A stretch of DNA of 6,418 nt from Alphaproteobacteria bacterium UBA3650. GTDB lineage: Bacteria; Pseudomonadota; Alphaproteobacteria; CAAHEQ01; UBA3637. Made by a program: the position numbers and the translations under genes. Shown here in pieces: positions 1 to 6,145 of this stretch. The notes under the pieces were generated by a model. The model did not search any database. It was not told the origin of the DNA and saw only the letters and a program-made list of their open reading frames with translations. The DNA lies in assembly GCA_002373815.1 (NCBI GenBank), contig DFKH01000118.1, forward strand, positions 1 through 6,418. Direction: 5' to 3'. Within the stretch, counting starts at the first letter, position 1, and the number at the start of each line of letters is the position of its first letter.

Positions 1-604
1 CCATTGTTTTATGATAATCTAAATGGTCTCGGGTCAGATTGGTAAAGGCCCCAGCTACAACAGGATTATAGGCCAATCGCCCTTGATCCAATCCATGACT
101 TGATGCTTCCATAGCGACGACCTCAATGCCTTTTTCTTGTAATAAATGAAGCGTTTTGTTTAATGTCACAGCATCAGGGGTTGTCATACTGCCTTCCAAA
201 TTGATGAGGGGTGAAGCGACGCCGATTGTGCCCATACTGGCGGTTTTAGTGCCTAATTTATTCATGATTTCGGCAACATAATAAACTGTGGATGTTTTGC
301 CGTTTGTTCCTGTAACAGCAACTTTTTTTAAATTTTGGGAGGGATAAAGTTTTGTGGCAATTTGAGTTAGAGTTGCGCGTGGATTTTGTGTTTTGAAAAC
401 AGGGATATCTGCTTGAATTTCTTGATCTGTTAAAATAGCGATGGCACCTTGCTGAATTGCTTGGGGAATAAAATCTGTGCCGTTTGCTTTTGTTCCTTTT
501 AATGCACAAAAAACATATCCTGCTTTGACGTCATCAGCTTTTTCTGTGATGCCTTGAATATCTAAATCAGTAGCCTTGTCGCCTAAAATGTCTTGTAGAT
601 TCAT
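1..604 (-). CDS. murE: UDP-N-acetylmuramyl-tripeptide synthetase MurE (N-terminal part, cut by window edge)
   Basis: MurE is the cytoplasmic ATP-dependent ligase that adds the third amino acid (meso-diaminopimelate in most Gram-negatives) to UDP-MurNAc-L-Ala-D-Glu in peptidoglycan synthesis. The first 201 codons are visible, out of about 480-500 usual for the family. After a short N-terminal domain comes the Mur-ligase P-loop GTNGKT (residues 99-104). It is followed by SMGTIG (about 123-128), the TTPD motif (141-144), EASSHGLDQGR (about 166-176) and TRDHLDYH (191-198), all typical of MurE in this order. The ATG overlaps the ftsI stop in an ATGA (601-604), with AAGGAAG 8 nt upstream (613-619), so the start is well supported and translation is probably coupled to ftsI. 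The region deciding the added amino acid (DNPR-type motif for diaminopimelate) lies outside the window, so substrate choice cannot be read. The CDS continues past position 1. Confidence 0.97.
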   Translation of the reverse strand, partial: MNLQDILGDKATDLDIQGITEKADDVKAGYVFCALKGTKANGTDFIPQAIQQGAIAILTDQEIQADIPVFKTQNPRATLTQIATKLYPSQNLKKVAVTGTNGKTSTVYYVAEIMNKLGTKTASMGTIGVASPLINLEGSMTTPDAVTLNKTLHLLQEKGIEVVAMEASSHGLDQGRLAYNPVVAGAFTNLTRDHLDYHKTM

Positions 605-2352
605 TGTTGTTTCTTCCTTCCATTTTTAATCAAAGAAATGTCAATAGATTTTTGAACAAATTCTGGCGGTTGATAATCTGTGACTGGAGCAATATTCAAG
701 TAAGGTGCAATTTCATTGATGATGTTTAATCCCACTGTTTTTGCATTCCATCCAGCGTTGTTAAACATAAAAGTTTCTTTGATTCCTTTGGGGTTGAGTA
801 AAGTAACTTGAACGGCATATTTTGGATTGTTGACAGGAAAGACGCCAACAAAACTGGTACGGACTTTGTTTGTGTTATAGGAATGTCCTTCTTTCATGTT
901 AGCTGTTCCTGTTTTTCCACCAACGGCATAATGTTTTGCGGGATTCTTTGTCCATGGATCCCAGTTGATAACTGCCCACATCATGTGGCGCAGTTGTTCT
1001 GAAATTTTTGAATCTAAAACTTTTGTTGTCGCGCGGTCTTTGTTGCCTCCTTTGATGAAGGTTGGTGTATTATAAAATCCTCCATTTGTTAAGGCCGCGA
1101 CACCAGCAAGTAAATGGAGAGGGGTGACCGCAATCCCATAGCCAAAAGAAACATTTGCACTTTCGATTTCTGCCCATTTTTCTTTTGTGTTGTAAAGTGG
1201 GGTGCCACGTTCTGGTAAAGGAATAGCCAATTTATCATACATATTGAATTTTCTTAAAAAGTCGCGTTGTTTTTCATAGCCTGTTTCCAAAGCAATTTTG
1301 GCGGATCCTACATTGGATGAATGCATTAGCACTTCTGTTACGGTTAAAACACGATTTTGTCCATGAAAATCTTCCATTGTTTTTTTGCCGATTTTTAATG
1401 GGTGAGAAGCATCAATTTTATCAGTTACTTTGATTGTTTTGTTTTCAAGGGCCATGGCTGTATTAAATAATTTAAAGACAGATCCAAATTCATACACCCC
1501 CAATGTGGGCATATTAAAACGAGCGGATGTGTCTTTGCCCGCAGGCATTTCTGGATCATAATCGGGTAGAGAAACGCTTGCCAACATTTCGCCTGTATTG
1601 ATGTCAATGACCATACCTAAGCCCCCTTCAGCTTTGTATTTTTGAATGCCATTTTTTAAATTTGTTCGTACCATTTCTTGAACAGAAGTATCTAAGGATA
1701 ATTGAATTTCATGTTCTTTTAATTCTGCATCAAATGATTTTTCTAATCCTGCTGTTCCGATATTGTCAATATTGACACCACCCAAAATGTGTGAGAATAG
1801 AGGACCTTGTGGATAAGCACGTTTATTGACGACTTCATAAGTTAAAAAATGATAACCAAGCCAATTGACTGCTTCCAATTCTTTTGGGGTGGCTCCTCGT
1901 TTGATGTATTTGAAATTGCTGTCTGAAGTTAGTTTTTCCAATAAATCTTTTTCATTGACGCCCTCTAATTTTTGTGCTAGTTGATGAGCGACCTCTTCTG
2001 GATTCTTTACCTTTGATGGATTGACAGAAATGTCCCATGAGGTTAGTGTGGTGGCTAGTACTGTTCCATTTCTATCCACTATGTTGTAACGAGGCAAGTC
2101 TTCTTGTATACGCCATTCAGTTGAGCGGGCAGGTCGGTTATCATAATTTAAGACAGTTAAATAAAATAATCTTCCCCAAATAATCAAAAAGAAAAATAGA
2201 AAGACGCAAGCGGCGAATAAAGATCGTCCAGAGGCAACTTTTAAACTGCGTTGTGTGGTTGCATCCATATACCATCCACGTTCCCGTTTGGGTGTGGGTA
2301 TTTCATAACAGGGAGCATAAAAAGGGGCAGGCTTTTTTTTATGGAACCACAT
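601..2352 (-). CDS. ftsI: Septal peptidoglycan transpeptidase FtsI (class B penicillin-binding protein 3)
   Basis: FtsI crosslinks septal peptidoglycan in the periplasm as part of the FtsQLB-FtsWI divisome complex. The 583-residue product is close to the usual family length. It has a cytoplasmic Lys/Pro-rich N-terminus (1-43), one membrane segment (about 44-66, rich in Phe, Leu and Ile), and the pedestal start RYNIVDRNGTVLA (about 88-100). The transpeptidase domain follows, with all three active-site motifs: SVFK (S291 nucleophile, K294), SSN (345-347) and KTGTA (480-484). Spacing is as in other class B PBPs. The first ATG has GAGGAAG 6 nt upstream and overlaps the end of ftsL by 14 nt; an internal Met29 lies too close to the membrane segment to be preferred. 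An A8 run covers codons 5-7. The C-terminus ends in a basic tail (NGRKKQQ), and its TGA overlaps the murE ATG. The identity is certain from motifs and neighbours. Confidence 0.98.
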   Translation of the reverse strand: MWFHKKKPAPFYAPCYEIPTPKRERGWYMDATTQRSLKVASGRSLFAACVFLFFFLIIWGRLFYLTVLNYDNRPARSTEWRIQEDLPRYNIVDRNGTVLATTLTSWDISVNPSKVKNPEEVAHQLAQKLEGVNEKDLLEKLTSDSNFKYIKRGATPKELEAVNWLGYHFLTYEVVNKRAYPQGPLFSHILGGVNIDNIGTAGLEKSFDAELKEHEIQLSLDTSVQEMVRTNLKNGIQKYKAEGGLGMVIDINTGEMLASVSLPDYDPEMPAGKDTSARFNMPTLGVYEFGSVFKLFNTAMALENKTIKVTDKIDASHPLKIGKKTMEDFHGQNRVLTVTEVLMHSSNVGSAKIALETGYEKQRDFLRKFNMYDKLAIPLPERGTPLYNTKEKWAEIESANVSFGYGIAVTPLHLLAGVAALTNGGFYNTPTFIKGGNKDRATTKVLDSKISEQLRHMMWAVINWDPWTKNPAKHYAVGGKTGTANMKEGHSYNTNKVRTSFVGVFPVNNPKYAVQVTLLNPKGIKETFMFNNAGWNAKTVGLNIINEIAPYLNIAPVTDYQPPEFVQKSIDISLIKNGRKKQQ

Positions 2353-2698
2353 TTGTTTCTTCCTCTGGCATATCGCTTACAATAATTTGTTCTGAAAATG
2401 GTTTAACAGGGGGGACGGGGACAGGGGATAATTCCACTTGTTCTGGTGACACGACCTGTTCAACATTGATGCGTCTGACGGAACTTTCTGCAATTAAATG
2501 ACGCAGGCGGGATGGTTCTGTCAAAACAGCCCAATCTGCTTTTAATGTGTGAATTTCGCGCATATTGGCTAAGATTGTTTGGGTTAAAGTGTTTAATTGC
2601 TTTTCATATTCCACAACGCGTTGTTTCATTAAAAATAGGCCAATAATGTTGGCAATGGCCAAAACGAATAAAAGAGTGTTTAACAGCCAATGTTTCAT
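2339..2698 (-). CDS. ftsL: Cell division protein FtsL
   Basis: FtsL is a small bitopic inner-membrane protein that joins FtsB and FtsQ and activates FtsWI. This 119-residue protein fits the family. It has a very short cytoplasmic start, one membrane helix (about 4-24), and a periplasmic heptad-like helix (about 25-60) likely to form a coiled coil with FtsB. The motif LKADWAVLTEPSRLRHL (about 53-69) closely follows the L-x-x-E/D-W-A-x-L-x-x-P-x-R-L pattern of FtsL. The last 40 or so residues are Pro/Glu-rich (SPVPVPPVKP) and probably disordered. FtsL diverges strongly in sequence, so position between rsmH and ftsI is part of the evidence. The ATG overlaps the rsmH stop in an ATGA, with GAGG 7 nt upstream (2706-2709). 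The 3' end runs 14 nt into ftsI in another frame. Confidence 0.94.
   Translation of the reverse strand: MKHWLLNTLLFVLAIANIIGLFLMKQRVVEYEKQLNTLTQTILANMREIHTLKADWAVLTEPSRLRHLIAESSVRRINVEQVVSPEQVELSPVPVPPVKPFSEQIIVSDMPEEETNVVP
2359..2365 (-). promoter_or_regulatory. Ribosome binding site deciding the ftsI start
   Basis: GAGGAAG on the minus strand lies 6 nt before the ATG at 2352, inside the last codons of ftsL. It supports the long form of FtsI over an internal Met29 start and places ftsI initiation where ribosomes finish ftsL. Confidence 0.75.
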
Positions 2699-3600
2699 GT
2701 TGGTACCTCAGTTCTTTTGGCGGCTCGTAATTTCGCACTATGAGCACGGGGATTCTTGTTGAGTTCTTCTGGGGTTGCTTGGATGGGTTTTTTTGTTAAA
2801 ATTTGAAAAGGCGCTTTTTCTTGTTGAGTGACGGCATATTTATTATAGTGTGTTGCTTTGGCGCTGTGTTGAGTTAAAAAATCTTTTACAATTCTATCTT
2901 CTAAAGAATGAAATGTGACCACAACTAAACGTCCATCTGGTTTCAACAGGTTGAGGGTTGCTTTTAAAGTACGTTCCAATTCGCCCAATTCATCGTTTAC
3001 AGCAATACGTAGCGCCTGAAAAGAGCGGGTCGCACTGTCGGAGCCGTCTTTGGGACGAGGCATCACATGATGGATAATGTCTGCCATTTCACCCGTTGTT
3101 GTCGGCATATGTTCTTTGAGCGCGTGGGCGATTTTTCGGCTTTGTCGTTCTTCACCATATTTAAACAAAATATTGGCCAATTCGTTTTCGGGAAGGGCCT
3201 TAATTAAATCGGCGGCAGTCAATCCTTCATCGCTCATTCGCATATCTAGTGGTCCATTAAAACGCAAAGAAAAACCTCGTTCGGGGGTGTCAATTTGCAT
3301 AGAAGAGACGCCAATATCCAATACAATGCCATCTACTTTGTTTGTCAAATAATTTGCCATATGGCTGAAACAATCTTGAATGAAGGCAAAGCGATCCTTA
3401 AATTGTTGTTGAAAGTGTTCTGCCGTTTTTTGCGTGGTTGGATCTCGATCAAACGCAATGACGTTGTTTTTGGGGTTTGCTTCCAAAATAGCGCGCGTAT
3501 AGCCGCCTGCCCCAAAAGTACCATCCACAAAAATGCCACCGTTTGGGGCAAGGTATGTCAAAACTTCATCCAATAAAACCGGTATGTGCGGCGTATCCAT
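2695..3600 (-). CDS. rsmH: 16S rRNA (cytosine(1402)-N(4))-methyltransferase RsmH (MraW)
   Basis: RsmH uses S-adenosylmethionine to methylate N4 of C1402 in the 16S rRNA P-site. At 301 residues it is slightly shorter than the usual 305-320. Family motifs appear in order: HIPVLLDEVL (5-14), SAM-binding motif VDGTFGAGGYTRAIL (25-39), FDRDP (50-54), DGIVLDIGVSSMQ (90-102), RGFSLRFNGPLDMRM (108-122), GEERQSRKIA (149-158), RSFQALRIAVNDEL (192-205) and GRLVVVTFHSLEDRIVK (223-239). The ATG has AAGGA 6 nt upstream (3607-3611) and lies just below a promoter-like sequence. It heads the division cluster, and its TGA overlaps the ftsL ATG by 4 nt, implying coupled translation. mraZ, the usual gene upstream in dcw clusters, is not present between it and the neighbouring pilin-like gene. 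Confidence 0.98.
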   Translation of the reverse strand: MDTPHIPVLLDEVLTYLAPNGGIFVDGTFGAGGYTRAILEANPKNNVIAFDRDPTTQKTAEHFQQQFKDRFAFIQDCFSHMANYLTNKVDGIVLDIGVSSMQIDTPERGFSLRFNGPLDMRMSDEGLTAADLIKALPENELANILFKYGEERQSRKIAHALKEHMPTTTGEMADIIHHVMPRPKDGSDSATRSFQALRIAVNDELGELERTLKATLNLLKPDGRLVVVTFHSLEDRIVKDFLTQHSAKATHYNKYAVTQQEKAPFQILTKKPIQATPEELNKNPRAHSAKLRAAKRTEVPT

Positions 3601-3623
3601 TTCAAATCCTTTTCTTACCGAAA

Positions 3624-3653
3624 AGTATAGCGGATTTTATGCACAAAAATCAA
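3624..3653 (-). promoter_or_regulatory. Predicted sigma70-type promoter for the rsmH-ftsL-ftsI-murE cluster
   Basis: Read on the minus strand, TTGATT (3648-3653) and TATACT (3624-3629) are separated by 18 nt. They match the -35 consensus at four of six bases and the -10 consensus at five of six. Transcription would start around 3615-3618, leaving a leader of about 15-18 nt that contains the rsmH ribosome binding site AAGGA. It sits in the only real gap of the window, where the division cluster would need a promoter. The prediction comes from consensus and position alone. Confidence 0.6.
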
Positions 3654-3686
3654 GGGTATTTTTGGTGTTTTACAGGGAAAATTTTT

Positions 3687-6134
3687 TTAGTTCGGACAGA
3701 CGCCATCCACTAGGTCTTTGGTACATAAACCACAGCGTTTGGAACTGGCTATGTAATAAATCCTGGGGTTGATTGCCTGACAGCGAGCACATTCAGATGC
3801 TTCCACCTGATAAGTTGGAATTTTACTTGGGTCAGTGGTGGTGCAGTTGAAACAGTTGCCGGGGTTATCTAATGCTCGGTTGGCGCATCGGTGGCATTCC
3901 TCTGCTCTTTGTGCGGCGGTTAGTCCTTGAATGTTTGTCCAGCCATTGTTTTGACAGGAAATGCAGTAGTTTTTTGCATAGGACGCACCCGCTTGTGGTG
4001 CCCAAAAGCGATTATCACACGTATGACAATCTTCTTTGCTGGTTCTTTTTGTGGAGGTGGAACTGCATGAAAGGTAGGTTCCATCAACTGTGAAAAATTT
4101 GTTGTTGGGATAGGTGGCGTGCTCACATTTGGTATGGTCGGCATTAAATGTACCATTTACTCCATCGCAAAGAGCACAAGTCCCCATCCAATAATAACGT
4201 TTGCTGTTTACGTTTTTGCACCGGTTACACCATGCTTCCGTTGTCCCGTAGCCAGAGACGCCAGAACCATTGCAGCCATAACAATCATTCACGCCATCGA
4301 AATAATAACCTTCCGCTCCGCAACGGTTACACTCATTCGCGGTTGTTTTGGCGATTTTGTTACTGGTAAGCTTACAGGTGGCACACCCCTTATTTCCTTC
4401 TGTGCTTTGAATTTTTCCATCTTCACAGTTGGAACAGTATTTGTTGTAGCATGTTTTGTTGCCAGTACACATGTTATCATCATCTTCACACATGCCTGTT
4501 CTTGGATTACATACACCACATTCGCCACAATCACCACATTCCAATGGCGCATTTTCGCAATGTTCTCCCCAATAATTATCAGTACAGCTGCATACTCCAA
4601 CGCCATCCTCAACCGAACAACTGCCATGTTCGCCACAATCTTTCATTTCACATGCCGTTTTTAATCGATAACTACAACGAATATTACTAGTATTACCTGT
4701 ACACTCACTTAAAAGACCACTTGTACCACATTTAACCCAATTTGACCCAACTTTATTTTGACAATTATTTGTATCCCAGATTCTATTCGGACAACGTCCT
4801 GCATTGGAGTTAACCGTATTATAACCTTTAGTAACCATAAGTGCCACTTGGTTACATGAACGACAATAAGCCCCATCTTTAAAGGTGTTGTCACATTGTC
4901 CAAAACATGCTGCATTTGCATCAGCATATTTTTCCCCCGTATAAGGATTATATGGTGCAAGCTGAACATACCCCGTTCCATCAGTTTTTGTCGGACATTT
5001 TCTTGGCTGTCCTGAACACGACATCAAATCATATCCTGCTGGCCACGCTTCTGGTTTTAAAACGCATTTTTTAGCATAAGCATTATCTTTTTCTCCACCA
5101 CAATGGATATCCATTTGAATGCGATTTTGGCAAACTTCCTCACATTCATTCGCCCCATCTATATTCATGGAGATACCAATGTTAATTTCATTACATGCGA
5201 AACAGTTTTTTACATTTCGGTCAATACCATATCTCAATGGCTTATTCGCTGTACAGGCATTATCAAGCGTCGTTGACGCCGGTACACAATCGCCATGAAT
5301 CCACGCATATCCAGTATCGCACACACAAGCACTATTGCTACAATGTTGATGACTGTCAGGACATAACCTGTTATCGTCTTTGCACTCACCTATCGCATTG
5401 CAGGACCTACATCCAGTCTCTCTTATCCAACATGGACAAGTTGATGCAGTACCCGCTGGGTTTTCACCATCTTCGCACAAATCCTGTTCGGTTGGGCAAC
5501 ATAACGATCCATTGCAAGAACCGGTTACACACGTCTCTTTGTAACATATTTGTCCATCTGGACAACCAGCAACACATTCGTTGCCGGTGCAAATATGGCA
5601 TCCTTCACAATCGTTATTATTCTCGCACATGGATGGCAATTCATCACTTTGTTGTGCTTTGGCCGAACGAAAGGCGACTTTAAAGGTAACCTGTGTATCG
5701 GGGCAAGAGTTGGGTAAATCGTCGGGAGCATATGCTTGATTGCCAATATAGACACGATATGCAGATAAGGTAGATGATTCTTTTGTGGAGATGTCTTTCC
5801 ATTTCTTCTTTAACAATAGATTACATATTTCGGGCTTGACCTGTTCGGTGTTCACGGTGAAATAGCCCTTTGATGGTGAATTCGTAGCAATGGAGATGTC
5901 ATAACCGTAGGTTGTTTTTTCCCCTAGTTCTGTGCTAAATAAACGTCCTTTTCCTTCACGATTCAATAAGGCGTGCGTACGGATGTCATTATATAGGGTG
6001 TCGGCCTTTTGTGCGTTCATGGCGCGCCGATACATGATGATGCCCCCTATGGTTATGATAGCCATCATCCCAATGACAGCAATCATTTCTAACATTGTAT
6101 GACCAGATTCAACGCGGTTATTGGATCGTTTCAT
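3687..6134 (-). CDS. Giant cysteine-rich pilin-like protein with type IV prepilin leader and EGF-like motifs
   Basis: I recognise the N-terminus but not the whole protein. Residues 1-11 form a basic leader ending in Gly11. HTMLE follows, with Glu at +5 (E16), and then a hydrophobic helix to about residue 35: a class III signal for prepilin peptidase, with His rather than Phe at +1. Residues 36-160 look like a pilin globular domain, with one probable disulfide pair (C104 in a helix, C144 before a TQVTFKVAF strand). Residues about 165-815 are a Cys-rich extension; I count about 82 Cys in all. It holds EGF-like signatures at 270-283 and 515-526 and a CxxC ladder at 567-804. Pilins are usually 120-200 residues, so 815 is extreme. 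A likely role is a minor pilin or pseudopilin displaying a disulfide-stabilised adhesive stalk outside the cell; this is inference. The ATG follows ndk by 9 nt, with AAAGG 6 nt upstream, suggesting one operon. No pilus assembly genes are visible. Codon and base use differ along the gene. Confidence 0.9.
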   Translation of the reverse strand: MKRSNNRVESGHTMLEMIAVIGMMAIITIGGIIMYRRAMNAQKADTLYNDIRTHALLNREGKGRLFSTELGEKTTYGYDISIATNSPSKGYFTVNTEQVKPEICNLLLKKKWKDISTKESSTLSAYRVYIGNQAYAPDDLPNSCPDTQVTFKVAFRSAKAQQSDELPSMCENNNDCEGCHICTGNECVAGCPDGQICYKETCVTGSCNGSLCCPTEQDLCEDGENPAGTASTCPCWIRETGCRSCNAIGECKDDNRLCPDSHQHCSNSACVCDTGYAWIHGDCVPASTTLDNACTANKPLRYGIDRNVKNCFACNEINIGISMNIDGANECEEVCQNRIQMDIHCGGEKDNAYAKKCVLKPEAWPAGYDLMSCSGQPRKCPTKTDGTGYVQLAPYNPYTGEKYADANAACFGQCDNTFKDGAYCRSCNQVALMVTKGYNTVNSNAGRCPNRIWDTNNCQNKVGSNWVKCGTSGLLSECTGNTSNIRCSYRLKTACEMKDCGEHGSCSVEDGVGVCSCTDNYWGEHCENAPLECGDCGECGVCNPRTGMCEDDDNMCTGNKTCYNKYCSNCEDGKIQSTEGNKGCATCKLTSNKIAKTTANECNRCGAEGYYFDGVNDCYGCNGSGVSGYGTTEAWCNRCKNVNSKRYYWMGTCALCDGVNGTFNADHTKCEHATYPNNKFFTVDGTYLSCSSTSTKRTSKEDCHTCDNRFWAPQAGASYAKNYCISCQNNGWTNIQGLTAAQRAEECHRCANRALDNPGNCFNCTTTDPSKIPTYQVEASECARCQAINPRIYYIASSKRCGLCTKDLVDGVCPN
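3723..4436 (-). repeat. CxxC ladder, imperfect Cys repeats in the C-terminal part of the pilin-like protein
   Basis: Residues 567-804 carry CxxC pairs beginning at 567, 584, 602, 618, 636, 653, 703, 724, 747, 761, 782 and 801. Single cysteines at 670 and 690 fill the long gap, so rungs come roughly every 14-23 residues (16-18 for the first seven). In the later part, units alternate between a pair after an acidic residue (ECNRC, ECHRC, ECARC) and a pair after an aromatic stretch (GYYF, RYYW, RIYY). This gives a composite unit: E-C-x-x-C, about 8-17 residues, C-x-x-C. Since the protein is exported, disulfides seem likelier than zinc, but the spacing alone cannot decide. Confidence 0.8.
4557..4652 (-). 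other. EGF-like domain (residues 495-526) of the pilin-like protein
   Basis: Six cysteines at 495, 500, 506, 515, 517 and 526 have EGF-like spacing. The last three read C-x-C-x5-G-x2-C with Tyr-Trp before the Gly, which fits the EGF_1 signature as I remember it. CGEHGSC in the middle is typical of EGF loops. In EGF domains the cysteines pair 1-3, 2-4 and 5-6 as disulfides; pairing here is assumed from the family. Confidence 0.8.
5286..5342 (-). other. Second EGF-like signature (residues 265-283) of the pilin-like protein
   Basis: C270-V-C272-D-T-G275-Y276 followed by six residues and C283 fits the EGF_2 pattern C-x-C-x2-[GP]-[FYW]-x(4,8)-C. C265, C258 and C251 precede it and could complete a six-Cys EGF unit. 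It is a partial call, because the spacing of the first three cysteines is looser than in a canonical EGF domain. Confidence 0.6.
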
Positions 6135-6140
6135 CTTTTA

Positions 6141-6145
6141 CCTTT
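6141..6145 (-). promoter_or_regulatory. Ribosome binding site of the pilin-like gene, overlapping the ndk stop codon
   Basis: AAAGG lies 6 nt before the ATG at 6134 and shares two bases with the TAA of ndk (TAAAGG). Ribosomes ending ndk would therefore sit on the initiation region of the pilin-like gene, suggesting cotranscription and possible translational coupling. Confidence 0.7.

Noticed and set aside
3644..3664. Inverted repeat CAAAAAT-7 nt-ATTTTTG between the pilin-like gene and rsmH, considered as a terminator
   Set aside because: The stem is 7 bp with a single G-C pair and no proper U tract after it. It also overlaps the -35 of the predicted rsmH promoter, so it is too weak to call.
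4521..4640. Twelve-base direct repeat TTCGCCACAATC at 4521-4532 and 4629-4640
   Set aside because: Both copies encode the same Asp-Cys-Gly-Glu motif. This is short and explained by repeated Cys-rich protein sequence; no sign of a mobile element or attachment site.
4119..4664. A 181-codon open frame on the plus strand opposite the pilin-like gene
   Set aside because: It is antisense to a gene with clear domain structure. Cys, Gly and Asn codons on the other strand produce few stops, so long antisense frames are expected; no recognisable protein features.
5195..5683. A 162-codon open frame on the plus strand
   Set aside because: Also antisense to the Cys-rich region, with an unlikely His/Tyr/Arg-rich product and no convincing ribosome binding site.
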